A DNA stretch of 23,898 bases from a virus: positions 1-23,898 of IMG/VR virus record IMGVR_UViG_3300028388_004089; one strand, 5' to 3'. The position numbers and the translations under genes are program-made. Under the pieces are notes generated by a model. It was not told the DNA's origin. It worked only from the letters and a program-made list of their open reading frames with translations, and ran no database searches. Below are positions 5,377 through 12,978 of this stretch, piece by piece. Positions within the stretch are counted from its first letter, which is position 1. Each line of letters opens with the position of its first letter.

Positions 5377-5649
5377 TTAACGAAAAAGACCATTCCCTAG
5401 AACTTTCGGGGCCTTGGGGTCGTTGACGTTTTGCTTCTCACGAATAACCCATTTTAAAAATTTTAAGGGTTGGGCGTCGCACTTTGTATGGATAAAATCA
5501 GTTAACAATTTCCCGCGCAGGCTTTTTTTCTCGAGCACTTTTAAAAGCTCGGGACCGTGGGCGTGAGACATTACGACATAAAGGTACGGCAAGTTTTCAA
5601 CGTCGCCCCCACTAATAAATAAAATTCTAGATCTTAATAACGGGTCCAA
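5377..5649 (-). CDS. Hypothetical protein, 90 aa, end of the late operon
   Basis: Starts at TTG 5649, just after the upstream stop, with AGGG about 7 bp before. The product has a hydrophobic strand-rich N-terminal half (ILFISGGDVENLPYLYVVM), then a basic helical half (LLKVLEKKSLRGKLLTDFIH, later LKFLKWVIREK). There is no signal peptide or recognised domain. It is the last gene before the 176-bp intergenic region and is probably transcribed with the lysis and accessory genes. The function is unknown. Confidence 0.55.
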   Translation of the reverse strand: MDPLLRSRILFISGGDVENLPYLYVVMSHAHGPELLKVLEKKSLRGKLLTDFIHTKCDAQPLKFLKWVIREKQNVNDPKAPKVLGNGLFR

Positions 5650-5651
5650 AG

Positions 5652-5942
5652 CTACGCCCTAAAATAAGTCACGGTTACGCCGTCACCACTGTTTTCGGCG
5701 TCGACAAAAATCGTTGCTAGGTTATAAAGATCATGCGACCCGCCCTGGGCTAACGTGTAACCCTCGCCGGCAGCAAGTGCCGTTCCAGTATCCCCACTGT
5801 TGTCGACCCCACTACTACCGATAAAAACATTTCCAGCGTTTCCGGTCTTGGCTTGAATCACTGCGCTCCTAACTTGCAAGGTCGAGCTCGAGAGAGCAAC
5901 GGCGGTTCCAGCGCTACTAACATTTTTTGCAGTCTGTTCCAT
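5652..5942 (-). CDS. Small beta-rich virion-type protein
   Basis: A 96-residue protein with no Cys and a beta-sandwich-like pattern: an alternating N-terminal strand, a central VRSAVIQAKTGNAGNVFIGS strand-turn-strand, and a closing segment DLYNLATIFVDAENSGDGVT followed by a final strand. Small phage proteins with this arrangement (A-x-T-G-N-x-G-N-V-x-[VI]-G and Y-V-D-A-x-x-S-G-D-G-V-x-V-x-Y) occur near virion genes and are thought to be structural or decoration proteins. The start ATG follows GGAG. It sits after the LamG-like gene, and the two may form a surface-binding pair. The exact role is not known. Confidence 0.6.
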   Translation of the reverse strand: MEQTAKNVSSAGTAVALSSSTLQVRSAVIQAKTGNAGNVFIGSSGVDNSGDTGTALAAGEGYTLAQGGSHDLYNLATIFVDAENSGDGVTVTYFRA

Positions 5943-5956
5943 TGTTTTTGTCTCCT

Positions 5957-6733
5957 TTAAATTCCGTGTCTACTATTCGAAAAACTTTTTTTCGAGCTCC
6001 CACCGCTAGCCGATGGGGCCACGTCAACGAAAGCCGTGCGAGAGCTCCCATTTAGTGAGCCGCTCCCGCTTGTTAGCGTTACGCTTGTCGGGTCTATAAC
6101 TGAGTCCCAAAAGATAGCTTCATTGATTCGGTAATGAGCGCCGTCGACAAAATTACCATGCCCAAAAACAAGCTCTCCTAAATGGTCCATTTCCCCAGGA
6201 GAGAAAAATAGCCTTGTGTTTGTAGTAGACCCTAAGCTAACGGCGTCCTGATATATCGTATAGGCGCCGGTTGAATTATTATAAGTAAAGGATAGATCAT
6301 ACCATGTTCCAGTCACTATCGAATCGTCGGCGATATAAGTGCCCCCAATTCCTAGCAAGGCCCGGTCATTATACTGATAGGTCTGAAAGCCCCCACTACC
6401 TTGTTTAAAATTGGTTTCAAAAAGAGGCTGAGAAAAAGACGCCGACGGTCTCCCGTATCTCCAGATTTGCTGAGTCGCCGTAGCACTTGAAAACTTTATT
6501 CTCACTAGGACGGAAAAATCGCCAGTTTTTGTGAAATTGTCTCGAGCTGAATAGGAAAGGCCCCCTCGGGTATTCCCCTCCATAACGATCGCTTGCCCAC
6601 CGATTGCCGTGGCGTCGGCTGTGACCGTCGGTATTCCCCCCACACGGCCTGGGTCGAGAACCCCGGCCTCTTTATAGCCTCCGGCAAAACGGGCGCTTAG
6701 AGAGTCGCCTCGAACGGCTAGCGTGACACTCAT
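5957..6733 (-). CDS. LamG/concanavalin-like lectin-fold protein
   Basis: A 258-residue protein with a concanavalin A-like (LamG/Laminin_G_3) jelly-roll over residues about 40-220. Diagnostic strands are GDFSVLVRIKFSS, then TWYDLSFTYNNSTGAYTIYQD, then FSPGEMDHLGELVFGHGNF and the closing INEAIFWDSVIDPTSV. The C-terminus (about 225-258) is Ser/Gly-rich and probably disordered. Such folds in phages bind carbohydrate or act as virion decorations or tail-tip receptor modules. There is no catalytic motif. The start ATG overlaps the stop of the upstream gene (ATGA). Its location after the endolysin, away from the fibres, leaves open whether it is in the virion. Confidence 0.7.
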   Translation of the reverse strand: MSVTLAVRGDSLSARFAGGYKEAGVLDPGRVGGIPTVTADATAIGGQAIVMEGNTRGGLSYSARDNFTKTGDFSVLVRIKFSSATATQQIWRYGRPSASFSQPLFETNFKQGSGGFQTYQYNDRALLGIGGTYIADDSIVTGTWYDLSFTYNNSTGAYTIYQDAVSLGSTTNTRLFFSPGEMDHLGELVFGHGNFVDGAHYRINEAIFWDSVIDPTSVTLTSGSGSLNGSSRTAFVDVAPSASGGSSKKSFSNSRHGI

Positions 6734-6969
6734 TGTTTTAAAGCCTTTCGCTGCTTAAATTCTCGATCATTGATTTTTTTTTCGGCCCTGTCGCATTTGG
6801 CTCTCTCTTTACTCCAGAAATTCAAAAGGTCCTGCGAGTCGCTAGCTAGAGCTAGGTCCTGGGCAATATTGAGAATCATTCTCTTTTCATTGACTTTCTC
6901 TCGGTCTGTGAGGCTTGGGTTTTTGTCGATCTTTTTAAAGGCCCTTTTGAAATAAGTGTTTTTAAACAT
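6730..6969 (-). CDS. Hypothetical 79-aa helical basic protein
   Basis: A small, highly charged, probably all-helical protein (net basic; motifs KRAFKKIDKNPSLTDREKV and ERAKCDRAEKKINDREF). The start ATG follows GGGGGA at the end of the endolysin gene, and the stop overlaps the LamG-like gene start. I see no membrane segment, so it is not an obvious holin. The family is not recognised. Confidence 0.6.
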   Translation of the reverse strand: MFKNTYFKRAFKKIDKNPSLTDREKVNEKRMILNIAQDLALASDSQDLLNFWSKERAKCDRAEKKINDREFKQRKALKQ

Positions 6970-6977
6970 CTTTCCCC

Positions 6978-7619
6978 CTACTCGACGTCGTGCGAAAGCT
7001 CGACCTTGTTTCCTGCTAATATTTGGCCGGAGAGTTTCCTTAGCTTTTGAATATCTCTTTTGCTTAACTCTCGGCTTTTGCTCGATCTCCGGTAGTCGAG
7101 GAGGCCCATCCTAGACCCGTTTAGCGGGTATTTGCCCACGCTGACCTGATTAGCCTGGTTTCCCCCGATAATCCAACAGTGGGTCGAGTCGTGAGCAAGG
7201 TAGACACCACAGTGCCCAGTCCAGCCTGCGCGTTTTCCCCTCCATAGCACGACGAGATCTCCGGGGAGCGGGTGTTTTCTCGTTGAAACCCCCCATTTTA
7301 GAAAAGACCTTGCTAGCATTGAGTTCGTTGAGCCCATGCCTACCATTTCTAGGCAATAGCAGAGAAAGCTCGCGCACCAAGCTGTTGAATCAGGCTCGGC
7401 CCTTGCTAAGTCGTTATCTTCTCTAGCGTAGGCGTGGTAGAGCTTAACACGGGCTGAATCGCCGGAGCCCTCGACCTCCTTAACCCCGATCTCATTAGAG
7501 GCAAAAACTAAAAGCCTTTCGTTACGGCTAAACGTGGGCTCTCGACCTGGGACGGGCTTAGGCTTGGTTTTGATTAGACTAGAAAGAAACTCTATAACAA
7601 TTTTGATAATTCTTCTCAT
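6978..7619 (-). CDS. Endolysin, cysteine peptidase (TIGR02594/CHAP-NlpC type)
   Basis: A 213-residue peptidoglycan-degrading enzyme. The catalytic domain (about 33-175) follows the TIGR02594 pattern: ASNEIGVKEVEGSGDS, AWCASFLCYCLE with nucleophile Cys82, PLPGDLVVLWRG, GHCGVYL with His136, and IGGNQANQVSVG. The N-terminus has a short hydrophobic-basic stretch (RRIIKIVIEFLSSLI, residues 2-16), which could be a weak membrane anchor or amphipathic helix. A SAR-type signal anchor is possible but not clear. The C-terminal 40 residues are basic. The start ATG overlaps the stop of the lipoprotein candidate (ATGA), with AGG upstream. It probably cleaves stem-peptide or amide bonds at the end of infection. 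Confidence 0.83.
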   Translation of the reverse strand: MRRIIKIVIEFLSSLIKTKPKPVPGREPTFSRNERLLVFASNEIGVKEVEGSGDSARVKLYHAYAREDNDLARAEPDSTAWCASFLCYCLEMVGMGSTNSMLARSFLKWGVSTRKHPLPGDLVVLWRGKRAGWTGHCGVYLAHDSTHCWIIGGNQANQVSVGKYPLNGSRMGLLDYRRSSKSRELSKRDIQKLRKLSGQILAGNKVELSHDVE

Positions 7620-8011
7620 TTAGAACCTGCTTTGTTTAGAAACTCTTTTTCAAAGGTCTCGAATATTTTTTTGTAATAGGCCTGAAGCTCGACCCAGTCG
7701 CTATGGGGAGTCCCGACCATGTTTTTCGCTGATTTGCTATTCCAAGCGATTTCAAACTCGGTCCCATTGGCTGCAGAGCAATGAAAGGCGGGGCTTTTCG
7801 AGTAATCTCTCCCCGTTTTCTGGTCTTTTGAATAATTATCATAAAGGCAGATCGGTGTTTCCGGAGGGGTCGGGAGCGCCACACAAGCGCTAAACGTCAA
7901 GAGTAGCGCGAAACTCTTTAAGGCGCCGTAAATGAGCCTTAACTTCCTCAGTCGTCGAGGCGTTTTCAGCTTGCTCGATAAGCTCCTGCGCTTTTCTATC
8001 GAATTTCTCAT
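7616..8011 (-). CDS. Candidate lysis lipoprotein (o-spanin-like)
   Basis: The frame is open from ATG 8011 (131 aa), but that start lacks a Shine-Dalgarno. The segment LKSFALLLTFSAC, ending at Cys43, looks like a lipoprotein signal, followed by a Pro-rich ALPTPPETP stretch and a soluble C-terminal domain of about 75 residues. An ATT at 7933-7931 would give a compact signal peptide ending at Cys17, with GAGG about 11 bp upstream. Position -3 of the lipobox is Phe, which is not ideal. The gene lies directly before the endolysin and overlaps the preceding ORF, like Rz/Rz1 arrangements. The outer-membrane spanin role is an inference from position and signal only. Confidence 0.5.
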   Translation of the reverse strand: MRNSIEKRRSLSSKLKTPRRLRKLRLIYGALKSFALLLTFSACVALPTPPETPICLYDNYSKDQKTGRDYSKSPAFHCSAANGTEFEIAWNSKSAKNMVGTPHSDWVELQAYYKKIFETFEKEFLNKAGSK

Positions 8012-8120
8012 AGGCTTTTTTTCTCGCGACCGATTGACTGATAAACTGCTTTAATTCGTTAAATTGCTCCTGAATTATGGGCCTAAGGATTTCAGCCAAA
8101 AGGCCCCGGAGAAACTCCAT
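7890..8120 (-). CDS. Small amphipathic coiled-coil protein, 76 aa
   Basis: Starts at ATG 8120, sharing a base with the upstream stop (TAATG). The N-terminal helix (MEFLRGLLAEILRPIIQEQF) is amphipathic, and the rest is a charged coiled-coil (QELIEQAENASTTEEVKAHL). There is no full membrane helix. It shares the sequence ILRP followed by a similar helical stretch with the gene just upstream, suggesting an old duplication. Its 3' part overlaps the lipoprotein frame by 122 bp. By position it could be the inner partner of that lipoprotein, but it lacks the expected transmembrane anchor. Confidence 0.55.
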   Translation of the reverse strand: MEFLRGLLAEILRPIIQEQFNELKQFISQSVARKKAYEKFDRKAQELIEQAENASTTEEVKAHLRRLKEFRATLDV

Positions 8121-8329
8121 TAGCTGCCCTCTACCCCGTCGATGTCGTCGAGAGCCTCAACGATAGCCGCCTCGAGCTCGTCGAAAAATGGGAGTAAAAT
8201 GTCGTCGATTTTGTTTTCGCTCTGAGTGATATAATACTCGGCAAAAGGTCTAAGGATTTTTTTAACGACGTCCTGAGCAATATCTTCGCCTAGAGCCGTG
8301 CCTAGCTTTTTTAAATCTGGTTTTTCCAT
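8120..8329 (-). CDS. Small amphipathic protein, 69 aa
   Basis: Starts at ATG 8329 after GGGG with a normal spacer. The product is acidic at the C-terminus and amphipathic-helical throughout (IAQDVVKKILRPFAEYYI, then DILLPFFDELEAAIVEALDD). The ILRP-containing helix resembles the start of the next gene. There is no classical transmembrane helix, though the C-terminal helix could lie on a membrane. It sits between the tail-fibre/holin-like genes and the endolysin, so a part in lysis is plausible but unproven. Confidence 0.6.
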   Translation of the reverse strand: MEKPDLKKLGTALGEDIAQDVVKKILRPFAEYYITQSENKIDDILLPFFDELEAAIVEALDDIDGVEGS

Positions 8330-8405
8330 GGTTTCCCCTTTTTTGGTTTTTTTTAGGGTCTTTTAAAAAAGGAGTTTCGGCAAAACATCGCCTTGAACGT
8401 CGGGC

Positions 8406-8780
8406 CTATTTTTCTCTACGTCCCTTGCTCTCTATTTCAAAAAGACGCTGCTCAATCTTATTTATTCGCTGCCTAACCCGCTCGCTATAATTATCATGGT
8501 CTCGCCTGGTCCAGCGGTCTAGCGTTGAGTCGTTAAGGTTATCCGCTAATTTATTGATGGATTCCTTAACCTCAAAAAAGCCCCGGTCAATTCTCGACTC
8601 AAGCCTGTCGATTCTTTTAGAATTTTCGATAGACTTTTCAATCGCTAGCTTGATTTCTGTCGTGTAATTATCGGCGACCATGTTAACGCCTTGCTGCTGA
8701 AATATCGCAAGCAAAACGGCAATAAGCCCCCCACCTGCGGCGGCCCCCCCGCCTATTTGCTTGTAATCAACTTGAGCGAT
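8406..8780 (-). CDS. Membrane-anchored coiled-coil protein (holin or i-spanin candidate)
   Basis: The frame is open from the fibre gene's stop codon. It encodes a Gly/Ala-rich hydrophobic segment (GGGAAAGGGLIAVLLAIF), then a long coiled-coil (heptads in IDRLESRIDRGFFEVKESI and RINKIEQRLFEIESKG). I list the start as ATC 8780 because GGGGGGG lies 5 bp upstream and this keeps the membrane segment (124 aa). The canonical alternatives are TTG 8714, which keeps only part of that segment, and ATG 8681 after AAGG, which gives a soluble 91-aa protein. One N-terminal membrane helix plus a periplasmic or cytoplasmic coiled coil fits an i-spanin or a class of small phage holins. The start is uncertain. 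Confidence 0.5.
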   Translation of the reverse strand: MAQVDYKQIGGGAAAGGGLIAVLLAIFQQQGVNMVADNYTTEIKLAIEKSIENSKRIDRLESRIDRGFFEVKESINKLADNLNDSTLDRWTRRDHDNYSERVRQRINKIEQRLFEIESKGRREK

Positions 8781-8798
8781 ATTATCCCCCCCTATTTT

Positions 8799-9806
8799 TT
8801 AATTCACGTCAAAAGAAACGTTACAAGACACGTCCCATCCGCAGTTTGTGGTTGAGTCTCCTATATTATTTCTGCCAGCTCCACTGTAAAACAAAACAAG
8901 GCCTGACGTGTTTATCAATATCGAGTTAAATCCGTAGGTCCCGCCTATTCTCGAATTAAAAGGAAAAACTAGGGTTTCACTCGGCCTAAACCCCACGGGC
9001 AGCGTTCCAATCGTCACGGCTCCGGTCCCCGATTTTGTGTAGGTCACGGCTAGGGCTGGAATTTTTAGAAAAACAATTGGCCCGTTTTTTTTCACTAACA
9101 TAGTAATTGATGGGCTTAACGTGAAACCTAAAACCGAATCTAAGAGGCTAAATTCCTGAAATTCTGTGACTGTAATCCAATTAGAGCCGTCGCTGACAAG
9201 CTGAATAGTCGCTTGCTCGCCGTAGAGAATCCGAGTCGCCTCCCCGTCAATAGTCTCGGAGCCTGCGGCGTCAATCGTTACTCCGTTGGCCGTTGAGTCG
9301 ACCTTTTTTATAAAAAAAGCCTTTCCCGTGTTTCCGCTCGACGTCGGTAGCGTTAACGTGAAAGCTCCGCTCGAGGCATCTGCTAGGATATAATCGTCGG
9401 AGGTTGTTAGAGTATAAGCCGTTGTTTTTGTCGAAACTGCGGCCCCACTGGACGCCGCTGGAGTTTTCCAAGCTAGGCCCGTCGGCTCCGTTGAGTCGGC
9501 GGTTAAAACCTGGTCGTTACTCCCGACCCCTAATCGAGTCACCGTGGCCGCCGCCGTGGCCGCGTAGAGATCGCCCTTTGTGGTGAGTGTCGAGCGGGCT
9601 TGCTTAGTGTCGGCGTATACCTTAACGGACTGCTGACTAGGCACTTTTTCCGCTGAATCGCTTGAGAAATCGTCCTCGTCTAGAATTAATCCACCGGCAG
9701 GAATCGTCGGGAAAGCCTCGACTAGCTTTTCCTTTATCGTGTTCCACCACGACGCCTCAACGTCTACATTTCCATTTTCTCTTGTCGGAATATCTTCAAA
9801 ACCCAT
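8799..9806 (-). CDS. Tail fibre / receptor-binding structural protein
   Basis: A 335-residue protein. Residues about 70-115 carry a repeat common in phage fibres (TTKGDLYAATAAATVTRLGV, then NDQVLTADSTEPTGLAWKTP). A beta-rich middle (about 125-215) contains TLTLPTSSGNTGKAFFIKK, DGEATRILYGEQATIQLVSD and NWITVTEF, a pattern seen in many fibre shafts. The C-terminal 115 residues are also beta-rich, with two Cys (TTNCGWDVSCNVSF), and probably form the receptor-binding head. The start ATG follows GGGG 8 bp after the stop of the adhesin gene. The tail-fibre call is strong; which of the two fibre-like proteins contacts the receptor is open. Confidence 0.75.
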   Translation of the reverse strand: MGFEDIPTRENGNVDVEASWWNTIKEKLVEAFPTIPAGGLILDEDDFSSDSAEKVPSQQSVKVYADTKQARSTLTTKGDLYAATAAATVTRLGVGSNDQVLTADSTEPTGLAWKTPAASSGAAVSTKTTAYTLTTSDDYILADASSGAFTLTLPTSSGNTGKAFFIKKVDSTANGVTIDAAGSETIDGEATRILYGEQATIQLVSDGSNWITVTEFQEFSLLDSVLGFTLSPSITMLVKKNGPIVFLKIPALAVTYTKSGTGAVTIGTLPVGFRPSETLVFPFNSRIGGTYGFNSILINTSGLVLFYSGAGRNNIGDSTTNCGWDVSCNVSFDVN

Positions 9807-9814
9807 AATTTCCC

Positions 9815-10924
9815 CTAAACGTGAAAGATCACGACTCGACCGGAGCCGCCGTTCCCACCCGTGGCACCTGTGGCGACACCACTAGCTGCACCACCACCAC
9901 CGCCGCCGCCTGCACCGCCGTTTGTACCCGCAGATTGACCATTGAAAGGCGCTACTGCGCCTGCGTTAACACCGCCTGCACCGCCGTTTCCTCCGTCTCC
10001 TAGGCTTGCACCGCCTCCGCCACCGCCACCGCCGTCGGCTCCGGCTCCGTTATAAGCCCCACCACTACCTGCGCTTCCCCGAGTCGTGGCTTGACCGGCA
10101 GCGCCCGCCGCTCCAGTAACAACTGCGAAATCGCTACCATTTCCTCCGGTTCCAGCAAAAGCTCCCGGCGCGTTAGCGAAAACGGTATTAGTTCCGCCGG
10201 CGCCGCCTGTCCCTCCGGTCCCTGAAGTATTTGGATTTCCCCCGGTCCCACCGACCCCGCCTGCGGCGGTTATAGTAGCAAGTGCTCCTGACACGACGCT
10301 ATTTGCTCCGGGGTCGCCTGAGGTTCCAGTCGCGCCGCCTGTCCCACCGCCGCCGCCGTTTCCTCCGGCCCCGACTGTAATCGTCAAGGTTTCTCCTGGA
10401 GTCGTTTTCATTGCCTCAAAAGCAATAGACCCTGCTGCGCCGCCGCCGCCGCCGCCTCCGCCGCCTCCTCCAGCTTGGGTCCCGCCGCCGCCTGCACCCC
10501 CACCGCCTGCACCGATAACTAGAGCCAAGACCCCTCCGGTGTTAGCTGGAACGTTAAAAGACCCGGACGCTGTAAAATCGGAGGCTTTGAGCTCTTTTAA
10601 AACCCCACTAGCAGGAAAGCTGCTCGCCGTGATTCCTGAGGCGTCGATTCTCGCTTTTTCAGCGCCCCCCACGTTAAAAACAAGCTCTCCGGCGTCCTCC
10701 TCGATTGAGATTCCCGACGCCGTGGCTCCGATATTTAAAACGCCTTTAATAAAAGCATTAAGCCATTTAAGAGTCGAGGTTCCAAGAGAGCCGCTTTCTG
10801 TCGTGGCGACGCCTCCTGAATTTCTAGGAACAAAATCCTCAGTTAACGCGGTTTTATATTGGTTTACGTCGGAGGCGTCGGCGACATTCCCGTCCGATTC
10901 GGTATTAAGTGAATTAGTCCCCAC
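9815..10924 (-). CDS. Glycine-rich tail adhesin (polyglycine type)
   Basis: A 369-residue protein. The N-terminal 60 residues look like a tail-attachment module (DVNQYKTALTEDFVPRNSGG, then GSLGTSTLKWLNAF). Next comes a short shaft-like segment (about 65-100, ISIEEDAGELVFNVGGAEKA). Residues about 136-362 are dominated by Gly runs separated by short hydrophobic strands, and the end reads GGSGRVVIFHV. This matches phage glycine-rich domains, including the polyglycine II sandwich known from T-even-type gp38 adhesins, where loops between Gly runs carry receptor specificity. The start is GTG 10924 after GGAGG. The variable loops are the likely receptor determinants. Confidence 0.75.
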   Translation of the reverse strand: MGTNSLNTESDGNVADASDVNQYKTALTEDFVPRNSGGVATTESGSLGTSTLKWLNAFIKGVLNIGATASGISIEEDAGELVFNVGGAEKARIDASGITASSFPASGVLKELKASDFTASGSFNVPANTGGVLALVIGAGGGGAGGGGTQAGGGGGGGGGGGAAGSIAFEAMKTTPGETLTITVGAGGNGGGGGTGGATGTSGDPGANSVVSGALATITAAGGVGGTGGNPNTSGTGGTGGAGGTNTVFANAPGAFAGTGGNGSDFAVVTGAAGAAGQATTRGSAGSGGAYNGAGADGGGGGGGGASLGDGGNGGAGGVNAGAVAPFNGQSAGTNGGAGGGGGGGAASGVATGATGGNGGSGRVVIFHV

Positions 10925-10926
10925 CT

Positions 10927-12156
10927 CTAAACCTCCTTAAGCTTAAATTCTATAGTTTCATTATTAGACTTGATTTTGCGAGCTATGATCTTGAACTTTG
11001 TAGACTGGTTTATAGTGAGCTCAAAAGACCCGATCGGGTAGACAAAAGACCCCCATAAGTCCTTACCCCAGACCGGCAGCGGGTTGCTGTCGGCTGGAAC
11101 GTAGACCGTAGGGTAATCAATATCGACTTTATCTAAAAGGCTTAGGGCCGCCGTTTCGTAGGTTAGAGGAGCGATTAAGGTTAGCTCCAGTTTAGGGTCT
11201 GCGAAGTCGTCGCGCAGGTCGTTTAGAATGTTTTGCCGTTTTGTCGTGTCGGTGATTATTTTACTTGAGATCGAGCGCTTTTGGATTCCATACCTATCAA
11301 CACTGCTCGAACTTTCAGCAAAAAGGCTCGTTTCCTCCCAGGCCCAGAAATTCACAACGGAATTAAAGCCCCCGCGCAGGTTTTTCACGTCGACTATGTT
11401 TTCATTGCCTAAATTGCTGGCAGGTCCGAAAAAGCTATGCTTTACGGTAGCCGACGGGTCTCTTGTTTTTATTTCTAGCACCTGGTCTTTTGTGGTGAGA
11501 ACCGACTGAGATAAAAAAAGGAGATTTGCTCCCGACCCGAGGCTTTCTTTTGCCGTTTTGTTTTCTAGGTCGGTTTTTGTGTCGATTGCCTGGTCAAGGC
11601 CTGGATTTATATTGCCTGAGCTTAAGCTCAATAGATCGGTAATCGGCGACTGATTTAAAATTGAAAAAAACAGGTCGGAAAGTAGCTCGCTGCCTGAAAT
11701 ATCAGCATAGGGCACCTTAACTCGATCTAAAAGAGATTCTAGGCCTAAAACGTCAAAATCAACGGTTTGGCTTTCAATATCCGACCGGCTTGTCGTTTCA
11801 CTGATTAGACCCCTGAAAAGCTCGACCTCAGGACCGACCGGCCCGCATTCGCCGGCCTTAAAAAAACCGACACATAGGGGCTCCGCTCGCCTACTCCATG
11901 TAATTTTGACCTGAGTGTCCTTTGTCTTGAATTTAAAAATAGACTTAGCGTTAGGCGGCTGACTGTATCGACCATGGTCGTTTCTAAGGCTGATTTTTAT
12001 GGAATTGAGCCTAAAAACCCCCAGGGAGTAATCGGTCTGGTCTAGGTTTTCATTGACGTCGCTAACCTTTAAAACATCGCTCGAGATCTCTTGAAAGTCG
12101 CTCTCGTAGGCACCTGAGAAATCAAATGTTTTAAGGTAGACCCGAAAAAGCCCCAT
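10927..12156 (-). CDS. Tail-tip / hub-like minor tail protein
   Basis: A 409-residue, strand-rich, acidic protein. The N-terminal 160 residues look like a tail-hub beta-domain: FRLNSIKISLRNDHGRYSQP is a signature often seen in minor tail proteins, followed by FRGLISETTSRSDIESQTVDFDVLG and LESLLDRVKV. A middle helical insert (about 165-235) is followed by further strands to KFKIIARKIKSNNETIEFKL at the end. Its position after the distal-tail-like gene and before the fibres fits a gpL/gpJ-N-terminal or hub role in siphoviruses. The start ATG overlaps the upstream stop (TAATG) with AGAGG before it. No catalytic motif is seen. Confidence 0.6.
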   Translation of the reverse strand: MGLFRVYLKTFDFSGAYESDFQEISSDVLKVSDVNENLDQTDYSLGVFRLNSIKISLRNDHGRYSQPPNAKSIFKFKTKDTQVKITWSRRAEPLCVGFFKAGECGPVGPEVELFRGLISETTSRSDIESQTVDFDVLGLESLLDRVKVPYADISGSELLSDLFFSILNQSPITDLLSLSSGNINPGLDQAIDTKTDLENKTAKESLGSGANLLFLSQSVLTTKDQVLEIKTRDPSATVKHSFFGPASNLGNENIVDVKNLRGGFNSVVNFWAWEETSLFAESSSSVDRYGIQKRSISSKIITDTTKRQNILNDLRDDFADPKLELTLIAPLTYETAALSLLDKVDIDYPTVYVPADSNPLPVWGKDLWGSFVYPIGSFELTINQSTKFKIIARKIKSNNETIEFKLKEV

Positions 12157-12977
12157 TAGATAACCTCTAAAAGCGTTAGGTTAAAATTGAGCCCATTAGA
12201 ATAGATTCCCTTTTCCCATACTGGGTCAAACTCGCCCGCGGGTTTCACTAAGGTAATATCCTCTAACCGATAGCCGACCCGAGAGTATTTAAATTGAGTT
12301 TCATTCCCCCCACTGGGCCAAAAAAGGACCCCCTGGTAATTCTCAAAGTAAAGCTTTTCTATTATAGAAAAATCCGAATCATAGGGCCACGTTTTAAATC
12401 TTAACTGATATTCCAGGCCCCCCACGCTCTCTCTAACGTGGTGTTTTCCCGAAAGCGTTTTTGTGGCCCTGCGGTTTTGGTTTTTTTGAAACCTTGAGAT
12501 TTCAGGCCAGCCGGCTAATTGCCCCGCGCCGACCTTGCTCGTGATAATAAGCTGCCTAAGCAATTTTTCGGCGTCGGCGACTTGGGTGGAATTAATATCA
12601 ATTCGGATTCTCGATAGACTTTGTTTTGGGATTTCGTGCTCGGTTACAAAATCAGTCGAGTTAGTAGGAGCGATGGGCGTCGCGAAGTCCTCGAAAGCGG
12701 CCCCGTTCCAGCGCTGAATGGTATAGCTTTTGAAATTATTGCCCACGAGGATAATTGATTCCACGTCGCGGGAATCGACCCAGTCAATGTCGAGGTAGGT
12801 CGTAGCCGTGTCGCTTGAGCCGGTCGTCGCCCAGCCTGTCGTGTTGTTTCGATTTCTAATCTGATTTACAAAACTTGAGCCGTCGCTAGCCGCCTCGCTA
12901 TCCGATACAGTGATAGTCACGTCGGGATTGTCTATATCGATTAGGTTTTTTTTAAAAAATTTAGGCCTAGAACCCAT
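12156..12977 (-). CDS. Distal-tail-like protein with discoidin-like N-terminal region
   Basis: A 273-residue protein directly after the tape measure gene, the usual place for the distal tail protein. Residues about 25-150 have a beta-sandwich pattern reminiscent of F5/8-type C (discoidin) domains: YLDIDWVDSRDVESIILVGN, then YTIQRWNGAAFEDF and LSRIRIDINSTQ. Residues about 165-270 form a second beta-rich domain (VGGLEYQLRFKTWPYD, then LFWPSGGNETQFKYSRVGY). The start ATG follows AAGGGG. A structural role at the tail tip is likely; carbohydrate binding by the first domain is inference. The exact family is not recognised. Confidence 0.6.
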   Translation of the reverse strand: MGSRPKFFKKNLIDIDNPDVTITVSDSEAASDGSSFVNQIRNRNNTTGWATTGSSDTATTYLDIDWVDSRDVESIILVGNNFKSYTIQRWNGAAFEDFATPIAPTNSTDFVTEHEIPKQSLSRIRIDINSTQVADAEKLLRQLIITSKVGAGQLAGWPEISRFQKNQNRRATKTLSGKHHVRESVGGLEYQLRFKTWPYDSDFSIIEKLYFENYQGVLFWPSGGNETQFKYSRVGYRLEDITLVKPAGEFDPVWEKGIYSNGLNFNLTLLEVI

Positions 12978-12978
12978 T

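Noticed and set aside
8330-8405. Possible terminator in the gap before the 69-aa gene
   Set aside because: Only a 3-4 bp stem (GGC/GCC) can be drawn, without a convincing T-tract.
9881-10520. Possible tandem repeat or CRISPR-like array
   Set aside because: The repetition is only clusters of Gly codons (GCC/TCC/CCG on the plus strand) inside the adhesin gene, with no constant repeat-spacer period.
9821-10940. Plus-strand and alternative minus-frame ORFs across the Gly-rich gene
   Set aside because: They are open because Gly-codon repeats lack stops in other frames; the translations are low-complexity and have no ribosome sites.
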